A DNA stretch of 64,000 nucleotides from Anisus vortex (Eukaryota; Mollusca; Gastropoda; Planorbidae), in NCBI GenBank assembly GCA_949126835.1, contig OX421495.1, positions 17,546,079-17,610,078 on the forward strand, in the 5' to 3' direction. Positions 36,610 to 47,624 of the stretch are shown here, in pieces; the first letter of the stretch is position 1; the number at the start of each line of letters is the position of its first letter. The notes beneath the pieces are model-generated. The model was not told where the DNA came from, ran no database searches, and was given only the letters and a program-made list of their open reading frames with translations. The position numbers and the translations under genes were made by a program.

Positions 36610-38530
36610 TTCTGGAACATCATACTTGGGTAAATTGATCGTGTCCAGAAACGGTTGCAGGATTCTACTATGAATTTCAAGGAAGCAGCAATAAGCATCT
36701 GTTCTTGAATCGCTGGAGCGAGAACTTGTCAACATTCGTGATAATTTGAGCCAGGTTGCGGCAGACAATGGAAAAACAAGATGCGCAACTTTGGGAATCG
36801 AGGTTGACAGAAGGATTAGACGACAAAGGAGGATGCCTGGAGAATTAGCAAAAGTATCAGGACTTTTTGCAGAAGAAGAAATTGCACGTGTTATAAACAG
36901 TGTAATTGATAGACTCAGGAGATATCAATACGGTTTTTACGTTTAAAAAAACTAAACACCAAATTTGGATTTTTACTAGACGTCAACACTCTTCTCGCTG
37001 AGACAAATGTCGATACACTTCGTCAAAATTGCAAAATTTCTACGATACTGACGTCAATAGTCACGAATTGTGCACAGCAATCGGAGACTGCAAAATGCTG
37101 CTCAGTGCCCAGACTGAAGATCTACCGGAAACTTCTTTGGATCTTCTTGGTTTTGTTGTTTCATATGGAGATGACGTATTTCCGAATCTGCGCATTTCAC
37201 TGCAAATACTTCTAACGATTGCTGTTACATTTGCAAGCTGTGAGCGGTCCTTCAGCAAACTGAAGCTTATTTTGTCTTTTTTAATTCAATGGGACAAGAT
37301 CGTCTGAGCCAGGGGTCGGCAACCTAGGGCACGCGTGCCAAATTTGGCAGGCAGAGTGATTTTCAATGGCACGCGAGAGACTTCAGAGTGGTGTTTTTTT
37401 ATTGAGAAAAAATATGTTTTTTTTATTGATGAAAAAACAAAAATTTTCCAGTTCTTAATGGGGAAAACTGACTGTTTAAGACGATGTTTCTGAATGACAG
37501 AGCGACACATTTCAGTTAGTTGAACGCATTTACAAGGACGGGTTAAATCAAGTGGGTTGAATGGACAAACAATTAATGCAGGAAATGTTTATTTACAACT
37601 GTTTAGCGTAAATCAATTGTATATCTCTAATAATTAAATATTGTAATGAATACCATAATGCTGGATTTATTTAAAAAAATTGTCAGTAATATATGTTATA
37701 TTACCAAACATAACTTGTTTGACATCAATATTGAATCAAAATTAGAAACTTTATTTGAATTAAAGGGAGATAATTAGCCCGTTTTATTTATGCTATTATT
37801 TCTAATATTGTGTTTCTTATTATTCTTTTATAATAGACTAAATGGCCTACAACTTAAAGCGTTATAATAACCAAACTGTAAAAGGTAGTTGAAATTATAT
37901 AAATATTAGATCTATATGACTAAAACATTTCATGCACATTTTTTAAACATTACATTAACTACCCAGTTTGTATGATTACTACATACGAATTCCGCTCTAC
38001 TATAGTGGAGGATTAACTACGATATATAATAAGTAAATTAAAGACAAACTCAGTTAAACTGAAAATAAACTATCATCAATATTATCAGTTGCTAGGTCCT
38101 CATCTGGACAACCAAATGATAATGTTTACAAAATCATTACCAAAAATGTGAAAGTTTGGTAATATTATTTTTTTGGTATAAAAAGGCTGATAATCACAAA
38201 AATGCGTTAATTATTGTTATTAAATATAAAACACTTTACCGTTTTTTTTCCATAACTTTCCTTTGCTTTTGGCCTTGGTCTTGCTACGGAGTTAAATTGT
38301 CTTATAACAAAATAAAATAAAACAAGTATAATAAAGCAGGTTGACTTTTAGGCAGTTGGCACGCTGAACGGTTTAGAAATCCTAGTTTGGCACACAATTA
38401 GCAAAAGGTTGCCGACCCCTGGTCTGAGTGATCTTGCACTCCTTAGCATCGAAAGAGAAACACTTGAGAATATTAATTTTGACAACGTGATTGACGAGTT
38501 TGCAAAAGTATAATCAAGGAGGGTCAATTT
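36610..38530 (+). pseudogene. hAT transposase remnant, interrupted by MITE
   Basis: Fragments in order: DRVQKRLQDSTMNF near 36,640; RRIRRQRRMPGE and GLFAEEEIARVINSVIDRL near 36,810-36,930; FYDTDVNSHEL near 37,040; DCKMLLSAQTEDLPETSLDL near 37,090; YGDDVFPNLRISLQILLTIA near 37,160; the hAT C-terminal dimerisation segment CERSFSKLKLILSFL at 37,240. The reading then breaks at 37,309 and resumes after 38,421 as LALLSIERETLENINFDNVI. Joining the sides of the MITE restores a continuous frame at the border. In-frame stops and frameshifts upstream mean it is dead. It resembles transposases of the ZMYM/DUF4371-like hAT group. Confidence 0.82.
37310..38421. mobile_element. hAT-type MITE, 1.1 kb, nested in transposase
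   Basis: Inverted ends CAGGGGTCGGCAACC and GGTTGCCGACCCCTG, with flanking 8-mers GTCTGAGC (37,302-37,309) and GTCTGAGT (38,422-38,429). It has no transposase of its own. The interior is AT-rich and is homologous, in opposite orientation, to 60,849-62,021. Confidence 0.9.
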
Positions 38531-38789
38531 GTTATAGACTATGTCTATTCCATTCATGTATAATTAGAAGAATTTTTTTTTTCAAATAAATTATTTACAT
38601 CATATAGAGACTTATTAGTCTGTATTCTATTTCATTAAAATACCAGATGCTTCGAAAATTAACCATATAAACCGTAAAATTTTAAATTTTTCTTGGGGGC
38701 TTAATGAGCCCCCAGACTTTGTCGGTCCGAGAAGGGGCGCAGACTTTGTGTCATGTCCCCGGGCGCAGATGACCCTAGCTACGCCACTG

Positions 38790-38940
38790 GTACCATGTAG
38801 TGTGAACCATGTAGTGTGAGCCATATAGTGTGAACCATGTAGTGTGAACCATGTAGTGTGAACCATGTAGTGTGAACCATGTAGTGTGAACCATGTAGTG
38901 TGAGCCATATAGCGTGAGCCATAATATAGTGTAGACCATG
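38790..38940. repeat. 14-bp minisatellite, middle block
   Basis: Continuation of the ACCATGTAGTGTGA array after the hAT element. At the end it already shows the GCCATATAGCGTGA / GCCATAATATAGTGTAG variants of the higher-order unit found beyond 39,704. Confidence 0.95.
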
Positions 38941-39703
38941 TAAATAAATAAATAAATAAATAATAATAACGGTGCTTATATAGCGCATATCCCGTTGGTG
39001 ACAGTTCTATGCGCAGACGACAGTTACAGAATACAGACAGACAACGAAATATATAGTAATACGCTAATTCTGCTGACGAAATAGGTGAGTCTTCAGCCGG
39101 CTCCTGAAGGTGTCATAGCTAGGGCTCTGGCGAAGCTGTAGTGGGAGGTGATTCCAAGCGGACGGTCCTGCGTAGGAAAATGAACGTTCGCCAGCGGACA
39201 CTAGCCTCACACGAGGGATCCGCAGAGTAAGCGCGTCAGATGCCGAACGAAGTGGGCGGGACTGGGTGTAGAGCTCCATACAAGAGCGAAGATAATCCGG
39301 GGCGCAGTTATTCAGGCACCTATAACAGAGGGAAGCCAGCTTATATGAGATCCGGTTGTTGATGGGTAGCCAGTGCAGAGATCGGAGCAGAGGATTGATA
39401 TCATTTGACTTCTTCTTCTTGAGAACTAGTCGGGCTGCGCAGTTCTGGATACGTTGGAGTCCTTGAAGGGAGGAGGCCGGGAGACCAGCCAAAAGCGAAT
39501 TACAATAGTCCAAGCGGGAAAATAGGAGAGAGATGATGAGCTTAACACAAGCTTCCTTGGTGAGATAACGACGGATGGCGGCAATACGACGCAGATGGAA
39601 GAAGCAGATTTTGGTGAGGAAGGAGATGTGGGTTTGCATGGACAGCGTGGAGTCCAGATAGACGCCAAGGCTTTTGATAGTCGGGGAGAAAGGCACAGTT
39701 GCC
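38941..39703 (-). mobile_element. CR1-like LINE 3' fragment inserted in the minisatellite
   Basis: The minus-strand frame from about 39,703 to 39,064 encodes the last third of a reverse-transcriptase polyprotein: IKSLGVYLDSTLSMQTHISF, LDYCNSLLAGLP, LHWLPINNRISYKLASLCYR and WNHLPLQLRQSPSYDTFRSR. It ends KTHLFRQQN and a stop. A short 3' UTR follows, ending GCGCTATATAAGCACCG and an (ATTT)n tail abutting the repeat at 38,941. It is related to but distinct from LINE-A. The 5' truncation is typical of retrotransposition. Confidence 0.88.
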
Positions 39704-40561
39704 TGTAGTGTGTAGTGTGAACTATGTAGTGTGAGCCATATAGCGTGAGCCATAATATAGTGTAGACCATGTAGTGTGAACTATGTAGTGTGAACTATGT
39801 AGTGTGAGCCATATAGCGTGAGCCATAATATAGTGTAGACCATGTAGTGTGAACTATGTAGTGTGAACTATGTAGTGTGAGCCATATAGCGTGAGCCATA
39901 ATATAGTGTAGACCATGTAGTGTGAACTATGTAGTGTGAGCCATATAGCGTGAGCCATAATATAGTGTAGACCATGTAGTGTGAACTATGTAGTGTGAAC
40001 TATGTAGTGTGAGCCATATAGCGTGAGCCATAATATAGTGTAGACCATGTAGTGTGAACTATGTAGTGTGAGCCATATAGCGTGAGCCATAATATAGTGT
40101 AGACCATGTAGTGTGAACTATGTAGTGTGAGCCATATAGCGTGAGCCATAATATAGTGTAGACCATGTAGTGTGAACTATGTAGTGTGAGCCATATAGCG
40201 TGAGCCATAATATAGTGTAGACCATGTAGTGTGAACTATGTAGTGTGAACTATGTAGTGTGAGCCATATAGCGTGAGCCATAATATAGTGTAGACCATGT
40301 AGTGTGAACTATGTAGTGTGAGCCATATAGCGTGAGCCATAATATAGTGTAGACTATGTAGTGTGAACTATGTAGTGTGAACCATGTAGTGTGAGCCATA
40401 TAGCGTGAGCCTTAATATAGTGTAGACCATGTAGTGTGAACTATGTAGTGTGGCCATATAGCGTGAGCCATAATATAGTGTAGACCATGTAGTGTGAACT
40501 ATGTAGTGTGAGCCATGCAGCGTGAGCCATAATATAGTGTACACCATGTAGTGTGAACTAT
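39704..40561. repeat. Higher-order 14-bp array, right block
   Basis: Units are organised into blocks of ACCATGTAGTGTGA, one or two ACTATGTAGTGTGA, GCCATATAGCGTGA and a 17-bp GCCATAATATAGTGTAG, giving repeating periods of 59 or 73 bp. The 17-bp marker occurs about 13 times, showing local homogenisation of a multimer. Confidence 0.93.
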
Positions 40562-41110
40562 GTAGTGTGATAATTTTGTGTGAATATTATTGGATGAAAA
40601 AAATAATTTCAACATTGTAGTGTGAATTATGTTATGAGAACTGTGTTTTGTGAATATTGTGGTGTGCAATTTGAATGTTGTGGTGTGAACATTGTGGTGT
40701 GAATGTCGTGGTGTGGACGTTGTGGTGAGAATGTCGTGGTGTGGACATTGTGGTGTGAATGTCGTGGTGTGGACATTTTGGTGCGAATGTCGTGGTGTGG
40801 ACATTGTGGTGTGATTTTTTCTGATGTGGACATTGTGGTGTGAATATCGTGATGTGGACATTGTGGTGTGAATGTCGTGGTGTGGACATTGTGGTGTGAA
40901 TGTCGCGGTGTGGACATTGTGTGGACATTGTGGTACGAATTTCGTGGTGTGGACATTGTGGTGTGAATGTCGCGGTGTGGACATTGTGTGGACATTGTGG
41001 TACGAATTTCGTGGTGTGGACATTGTGGTGCGAATGTCGTGGTGTGAACATTGGGGTGTGAATGTCACGGTGTAAACATTGTAATGTGAATGCCGTAGTG
41101 TGAACTTTGT
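40562..41110. repeat. 28-bp minisatellite derived from the same 14-mer
   Basis: Tandem dimers of ACATTGTGGTGTGA plus ATGTCGTGGTGTGG, with a 38-40 bp sub-duplication near 40,920 and 40,990. Each half differs from ACCATGTAGTGTGA at only a few sites, so this is a diverged extension of the neighbouring array. Confidence 0.9.
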
Positions 41111-43453
41111 AACGTTTATTCAATGTGGAATCAATCATGTGCTGTAAACAAATATCCAATGCTAAAACATGTCTAGTTACAAGCACATCAGGGCATGATT
41201 TAGGCCTAGTTATTCTCTAAACTCTAAGCCGACAAAGAACTGTTAAAAAAAAACATAATAATACGCAACAAAAAAAAACAACAACAACAAAAACAAAAAA
41301 ACAAAAAAATCCAAACCAAAAACAAACAAAAAACAAAAACAGCCAATAGAAAACGAAATGTAAAAAAAAACTTAAAACAATAACAACAAGAAGAAACCCT
41401 ACCCACCCTTAAACCATGATAATGGCGATTTAATATGACGTCACTTGGACAGCATTTCCTTGACATTTCTCGGATAGTTAGAGACTAATGGGCCGAGCTA
41501 TTTTTCATTTACCCCCTCCCCTCTCCCTATTTTATTTGTACTCTTAGATACAAAAAAAAATTAATAATTTGATTAGACTAAAAACTAAGGGATGAAAGTT
41601 TTGTAGAAAAAAAAAATCTCTTTTGATGTTTGATGTTGTCTTGGTACAAAAGATTATTTTTTAATTCTACGGATTTGGATTCGAAAAGGAAAAAATTAAT
41701 TTTGACTTCTTTAATATTTGTTGGGTTCTCAGAGTTCAAATTGAAACCAAAACAGACACACACAGTCGCTAACACACACATAGACACACACACACTCGCT
41801 AACACACACATAGACACAAGCTACAGATGATGGCAGGAAAAAGAAAACCCCGTTATTAAAATCTCTCGTTTTGCCGTCCTCTCAGCATTTATAAATGTCT
41901 TTTGGTGGAGCTGTCCAAAAAGAACGTCATCCTTCCGTCATCGCAGGCAGATTTTAACTTTAACGCATATACACGCACACCCCCACACAACTTAAGTTGA
42001 CGTTAACATAAGGTCAAAACGTACAGTCTTTCCAAAACAATTTCAAAACTTTCAAGTCCAATTATTGATGGGTAGATCAACTATTTTATTACATTCATTT
42101 TTTTTTATCCTTGATCCAAATTTATTGAACGACTTAAACTAAACTATTTATGTCTCAATTGTTGCACGAATTTGTGCTATTCATCTTTTTTTTCTTCAAA
42201 TACACAATTGGCATAGTTTATATCTTATATCACATTCCTCAATCACCCCATCCTATGATGTAAAGACTTGAAAATATGTTTCGAGTGCCCTCAGGCTCGC
42301 TGCTCGGCTTACGGACTTCCCCATTGGATGGCTGAAATATATGCCGAAAATGTAATTACTCGAGTAATTTACAACAAAGATAACATACAAAAAACTCTAC
42401 TAGGAAAATAGATTAGAAAGCAAAAAAAGTAATAATATATTTATATTATACAATATTATATATGAACTTAGAAATAGCCTACAACATCCTGGTCTATTTA
42501 AAAACATAGAAGACTTACAGATAGAAAAAATAAGTTCTATCCCATAAGAACGGACAAATACATTATTATAATTTCTCTGCATTTTCTAAGGAGCACTAAC
42601 AATTTAAGATTTTAAAAATAAAAACTAATCCAAGTGCGCGACTTGAATGGAACCACGGATAACGATAGCACGTAATAATATAGATACATAGTCTGTCGGT
42701 AATATAAGAACATTTGTTTTTAGAATTCTCTGTCTTTCTTTTCTTATGGTTTATTCTAGTGTAAAGGCCTATTTATGGCGTGTGTACACATTAGAGTTTC
42801 GATCTAACATAATTATTACACCAGTGTAGGGATATACTTAGAAAGTACACCGTGGAACAAGAAACACCTATATTTAGTAACTAGCCAATGGAATGATGAG
42901 CGCTTCGAGGCGGCCAGCCAATCTTGAGTCCACTTACAACTTCCGTGTTTATTTTTACAGTTTTTTTTTCAGTTCATGTCCCTTTTACATTGAATTAATA
43001 TTGAAAATCTGAAATATCTAACAATAGACTAGTTAATAAGTGACAAAGATTTACAGCGTTGGCCGACAATATGTTATCAAAAGAATCATTGAAACACAAA
43101 CCAACATTAAACTTGAACATTTAACGACTCGGTAAAAAAAAAACAACAACATATAGCGCTATATATAGTAAAATAAACAACAACAAACAAACAAAACGAC
43201 AACAAAATGTGACTGTGAAGTACGAGTGAAGAAAGTTTTAAGGAAGGAGTCTTAGTCAGATTCCTTAAAAGAAATGTCTAACACGACACACACAAAAATA
43301 AAAATTAACCAGCAATAAACCAACAAATCCTCACAAAAAAGCATATGTAAGAGCAATATGTATAACACTATCTAGCAGGACAATAACGAAACGTACCTAC
43401 AGAAAATGTAATATTTAAAAAAGAAAAAAAAAGGTCCAGAAGAAAAGGGCAAT
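41111..43453. other. Gene-poor stretch
   Basis: Contains an A-rich AACAAC tract (41,246-41,390), a short 31-bp duplicated CACACA/TCGCTAAC motif (41,755-41,818) and a weak LINE-B-like tail near 42,650-42,710. I see no gene. Confidence 0.5.
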
Positions 43454-43540
43454 TTATTTATTTACCAGTGAGACCAAAAAAAGATAGTGAGGCTGGAAGA
43501 TTGAATTGTTGATCCTCGGGTCTGGAATCACATCACTTAC

Positions 43541-43669
43541 AATATTAACGTTTAAGACCCATACAGAGACAACATGAAAACATGATAAATAAAATAAAAT
43601 CAATACTAGAACATTCACAGGGAGTACAAATAGTACGATACGTCTGAAGGCGGCCATGTTGGTGAACAA
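43541..43669 (-). CDS. Candidate first exon encoding a signal-anchor segment
   Basis: Minus-strand ATG at 43,669 (second Met at 43,657). It opens a 43-codon segment with FRR followed by a long hydrophobic run (IVLFVLPVNVLVLILFYLSC), then a consensus donor GTAAGT at 43,540. This is the layout of a type II membrane-protein first exon, such as a Golgi transferase, but no following exon is recognised. An acceptor-like TTTTCTGTAG lies at about 43,398 on the minus strand, with an unremarkable continuation. It could be chance. Confidence 0.25.
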
Positions 43670-43969
43670 AACAAGTGTAATCTGGTTTTGTTTGAATTTT
43701 CGTTCATTTCTCTTAGAAAGAAGGAGACAAATACTATTTTCTTTGTTATATCAAATGCAAGGATTATTACGTAGGCCTAAAAGTTCATTTTATTCTCGGG
43801 TGGCAAGCAAGTATTGAATGGGTTACCTGAACATGGCAGGACAAAAACACAACAGATTAATATAGCACAAAACTATTAATGTAATGCAAGAATGAAATAG
43901 ATAAACAAAATGCAACAATAACAGGTTTAACATCGAGAAAAAAAACAATTACTTAAAAGGCAAGTCTGT

Positions 43970-44160
43970 TGTTTATAAGGTAAAATAAGATAGGTTAGGT
44001 AAAATAAGTTGAGGTAAGATAAGGTAAGATATAAGGTAAGATAAAGTAAGGTATGATAAGATAATATTATACATGGTAAGATAAGGAAAGTTATGACAAG
44101 GTGAGATAAGATTAGGTTAGATATAACCTAAGATATAAGATAAGGTAAGTTACAGTAAAA
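43970..44160. repeat. Degenerate ATAAGGTA tandem tract
   Basis: Degenerate copies of AAGGTAAGATA. The same motif resumes at about 45,809-45,842, so the tract was split by the element at 44,168-45,803. Confidence 0.8.
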
Positions 44161-44167
44161 AAGGGGA

Positions 44168-45803
44168 TGTCACGATGTTGCTGTTGGGAGAGCAATTCGT
44201 CACAATGTTGACACTGAGATGGGTGCGGGGGGGGGGGGTTGAGTGGGGTTAATGGCGGCTGGTTGTCGTGGGGTTAATGATTACTGGTGGCTGGTTGTCG
44301 TGGGGGTACGAAATACCGATGCTACTGCGATCGCCCTGGAAAAATGATTATTTCTCTCCTTGGCTCATGAAGATGTTAAGAGTATACACACAAACAGTTC
44401 GTTCTAAGATAAGCAATCAAGTCTCTGGTTACTGTTCAGGTGTTTATTACGTTCGAATATCCAATGGTGAGACATACATATGAAGTTATACAGCAATAAT
44501 GACACGAGTATAGGCGAGTGTTATGGAATCCAAAGTTAGGTTTCACAACTTATACTGGTGGAAAATGCGAATACTGGCTAGACCGATATATATATATAAC
44601 ATGTGAGGCGATATACTACTGGACAGATATGAAATTGGTCAGAATGTCTAACATTAGTACACGGTAGTGTTGTGAAAGCCACTTTTAGGTTGCACAACTG
44701 TATTAACGAATTACTATTACTGCTAATTATCTATAGTCCAAATGAGTAGGTTGGGAGTTAGCTAAGACGATGCGTCTTCTTCGAGAGCTGAGCCAGCCTC
44801 TAACTAAAAGTACAGTGTATCCGTCGAGCGCCAACTCAGACTTGCCTCTACCAGAGTTGAGCGGGCGTCTCGTGAGACTAGTCACGTGACCGCTTCTCAA
44901 TTTGGTTGGGTGATTACATTAACTTAGAATTACAGATAATTCCCATTGGTCCTTTCGAACATATATTTACATAAAGCAAAAAGGTTATTGGAGCCGAAAA
45001 TGGAGTTGGGGTGGGTAAGCAATTGTACCGCCAAAACTGCGGGAAGGGGGTAGATGAAATAATTATACTGCCGCCCGCACTCAGCAGGGTGAACAAGGGA
45101 GACGGGGGGGGGGGGTCGAAGTGGGAGGGGTTAATCTAGATAATAGACGATTGATATATACGTCATGCTAAGTGAAGGGAATTATCTCCCCTTGATAGAC
45201 TTTGACCTGGTCACTCAAGTGGCTGGCGTGGATTTTCGGCCGAGGGGTATTAAGTAGTTGCGAAAACATTGACCGTCTCAAAGGGTAGCTAGCGAGTCGC
45301 CGCCCTTTGAGTGGTATGGGAAGGGGAAAAAGGGGTTTTAGCGGGGAAGGTGGGGAGGGTGTGTGTACCAGGGAGTAATGTCTACATACAGCATGTTGAA
45401 TTAACAACATGAATGAAAAATAGTTTGAATTAACAACATGAATGAATGGTTAAAATATAAGCACATTAAAATATGGCATGAATAAATAGTTAACATTATA
45501 ATGGAATATATACATTAAGATTCACACTTCATTCATTCACGGTTTTAGTACCAGTTTGGCGTATTAATTAGCAAACTCTGAATTGGGACTAAAACTAAAA
45601 GAGTGTAGTGAAGGTTAAAGGACAGGTGAATAAGGGTGGTGGTTGGGGTGTTCCTATTGCGTGAGAGAGAAAGAGGGTAATAGTTTCAGACTACTCGTTC
45701 TATCTAATCTAACTCTACGCTAGCCTATGGTTCTATACTACTATCTACGCTATAATCTATCTATGAGTGCTACGAGTCACGGTTTTAGTCCAGAATCGTG
45801 ACA
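44168..45803. mobile_element. Probable solo LTR (1.64 kb) with 5-bp target duplication
   Basis: Begins TGTCACGAT and ends ATCGTGACA, i.e. TG...CA termini within a 9-bp inverted end. It is flanked on both sides by GGGGA (44,163-44,167 and 45,804-45,808). A 5-bp duplication and TG/CA ends fit a solo long terminal repeat of a Gypsy- or BEL-type retrotransposon. No gag or pol frame is inside. The alternative is a non-autonomous DNA element with short inverted ends. A second CACGGTTTTAGT motif near 45,538 may mark an internal duplication. Confidence 0.6.
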
Positions 45804-45808
45804 GGGGA

Positions 45809-46395
45809 GATAAGATAAGGTAATATAAGATAAGTTAAGAGAAGGATACTTTGATACAGTTGATTGAGGTGTAGTTACAGCGATGGAGCATGTTTGTTTT
45901 ATATTGCTAGTAGAAGGTGAGACATATCACTAACGCTCTTCACATTAAAAATGGAATAATATGTCGCCATCACGATCTACTGCTGTCCATACATTAGTCA
46001 CCGAATGTCTGGTATCCAAAGGAAACAAAGGACTTAATTGACAAGTCTTAATTAGGTGTGACCTTTTGAACTGTAATGATCGTGAACTTCCGGTGAAATT
46101 TACCGCCATTTTCGTAAACAAAAACCATGCTTTTGGTGCTGTTTGACAATTGATTTCAACATCGACAGCCAGTTCTGGTCTTTTAGAAATATGCAACAGC
46201 TACAAGATTAGTTATGAGGAAACCGTTTTTAACATCAAAATTGAGTCGGCGATAATTAATACTCAAAGTATTAGTCGCGTTTGGTTAAATTTAGCTTTTG
46301 TTTATAAAATAAGTTAGTCAAGAGTTGCGTCCTTGGTAATTAAAAAATACAATGCGGAGATTTATAAAAAACAAAAACACGAAAATTCTTTTGCA
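45809..46395. other. Stretch between solo LTR and THAP exon
   Basis: After the end of the ATAAGG tract there is no convincing gene. The segment from about 46,255 is the start of a block duplicated at 47,245. Confidence 0.4.
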
Positions 46396-46545
46396 TCAAG
46401 CAATTAGTTTGGTATTATAAATAGGTGATTCTTCAAATCTGACATTCACAAGCCATCGTTTTCTTTTGGCGCCATCTTTTGGAAATGAAACAAAATTTAA
46501 TTCTCGACATATTTTCGTACAACCAGTAACGAAGCACACAGACAT
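46396..46545 (-). CDS. THAP-domain first exon or fragment, copy 1
   Basis: ATG at 46,545 begins MSVCFVTGCTK followed by LNFVSFPKD and KRKRWLVNVR. This is the N-terminal half of a THAP (C2CH) zinc finger: the first two Cys, the FPKD block and the conserved Trp. The second Cys/His pair is absent and no good donor follows, so this is either a fragment or the first exon of a decayed gene. THAP fingers bind DNA and occur both in host transcription factors and in P-element-type transposases. The stop at 46,396 simply ends the open frame. Confidence 0.55.
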   Translation of the reverse strand: MSVCFVTGCTKICRELNFVSFPKDGAKRKRWLVNVRFEESPIYNTKLIA

Positions 46546-47345
46546 GTTTCGAAGAAAATGATCGAATAAGACCGGAAATGTTCTTCTTTGTGACCTTTTA
46601 TGCATGCATTATCGTTAAGACTTGTCAATGGTCCGAAATTATTGTCTTTTATTTCTTTCTAGCAGCCAAGCGCTTGATCGCCACTTCGTCTTGATTAAAT
46701 CCCTCTCCATATTTATTGCATTAAACTGTTGATTTGTTTATTTATTTATACTTTGTTTTTTTTTGTTGAAATACTAAACACGGTTTCGGCAATAAATCAG
46801 TGTGAATTTGTTTTTTTTTTTTTTTTTACCAGCCTATGTAGATTTAGGGACAATCCAACGAACTCACAGCAAGACAACGTAACATTTGTTGGAGAAATTT
46901 AAGGCGGATGAGACCTGTACTGGCCACAATATCCCCAATTATCCCATGGTTTAAGGTAATTGGCGAACGCTGCTTCGTTAACCATTTTAATAGATCTAAG
47001 AATTTGGTCTGAAAGTAGGAAGATTTGAAAATAAAATGATTTCAAAAAAAGATATAAACTTTTCTAAAAAGAAAAACGCGTTCAAAATTCACGCCATTTG
47101 CTGCTTGCAAGATGTCACATGATCAAGAAACTACTCGTAAACAATAATTTTGAGGTTATGTGATAGCCAAGACAGCATCAAGTCGAAAGGTCTCCATGTA
47201 AATTGTTCCCTGTTGTTTGGAGAGTTTATGTACTTTTCAAGTTGATATAATCATTAGTCGACGTGTTCGTTGCGTTAATTTAAATTTAGCTTGTTTCATA
47301 AAATAAAATAGTGAAGAATAGCGGTTCATGGCTATAAAAAATGAA

Positions 47346-47546
47346 CTAAAGATACATAAAGACACAAAAAGAAAATTCTTTTGCATCAAACAGCAAGTTT
47401 GATAATAAAAAAAAAAGGTGATTCTTAACGTCTGACGTTACAACCCATCGTTTTCTTTCGGCAAAATCTTTTGGAAATGAAATAAAATTTAATCTCCTAC
47501 ATCTTTTCTTACGCGCAGTACAGCCAGTAATGCAGCACACAGACAT
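47346..47546 (-). CDS. THAP-domain first exon or fragment, copy 2
   Basis: ATG at 47,546 begins MSVCCITGCTARKK followed by LNFISFPKDFAERKRWVV. It is a paralogue of the copy 1 kb to the left, and the surrounding DNA is duplicated too. A possible donor GTTAAG follows the WVVTSD codons, which would make the true exon shorter than the open frame. The downstream Cys/His half of the finger is not found. Confidence 0.55.
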   Translation of the reverse strand: MSVCCITGCTARKKRCRRLNFISFPKDFAERKRWVVTSDVKNHLFFLLSNLLFDAKEFSFCVFMYL

Positions 47547-47624
47547 GTTTTTTTAGTAAATGAACGAATAGGACCGGAAATGTTGGTACACTATAAACGT
47601 TTAGGCTTACCATGCATGAATAAT

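Larger units (their letters stand above)
33526..38789 (+). mobile_element. hAT-type DNA transposon with nested insertions
   Basis: The termini are inverted: CAGTGGCGTAGCTAGGG at the left and CCCTAGCTACGCCACTG at the right. The flanking 8 bp are GAACCATG (33,518-33,525) and GTACCATG (38,790-38,797), an 8-bp target duplication with one mismatch and the size expected of hAT. Subterminal GGGGACATGTGTCCCCGGGC on the left matches a CCCGGGGACATGAC on the inverted right end. Inside lie a decayed transposase on the + strand, a CR1-like LINE on the - strand and a smaller hAT-type MITE. It is inserted in the 14-bp minisatellite. Confidence 0.88.

Noticed and set aside
40499..41186. Minus-strand His/Thr-rich open frames of up to 189 codons
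   Set aside because: Translations of the 28-bp minisatellite; shifting between frames gives equivalent repeats.
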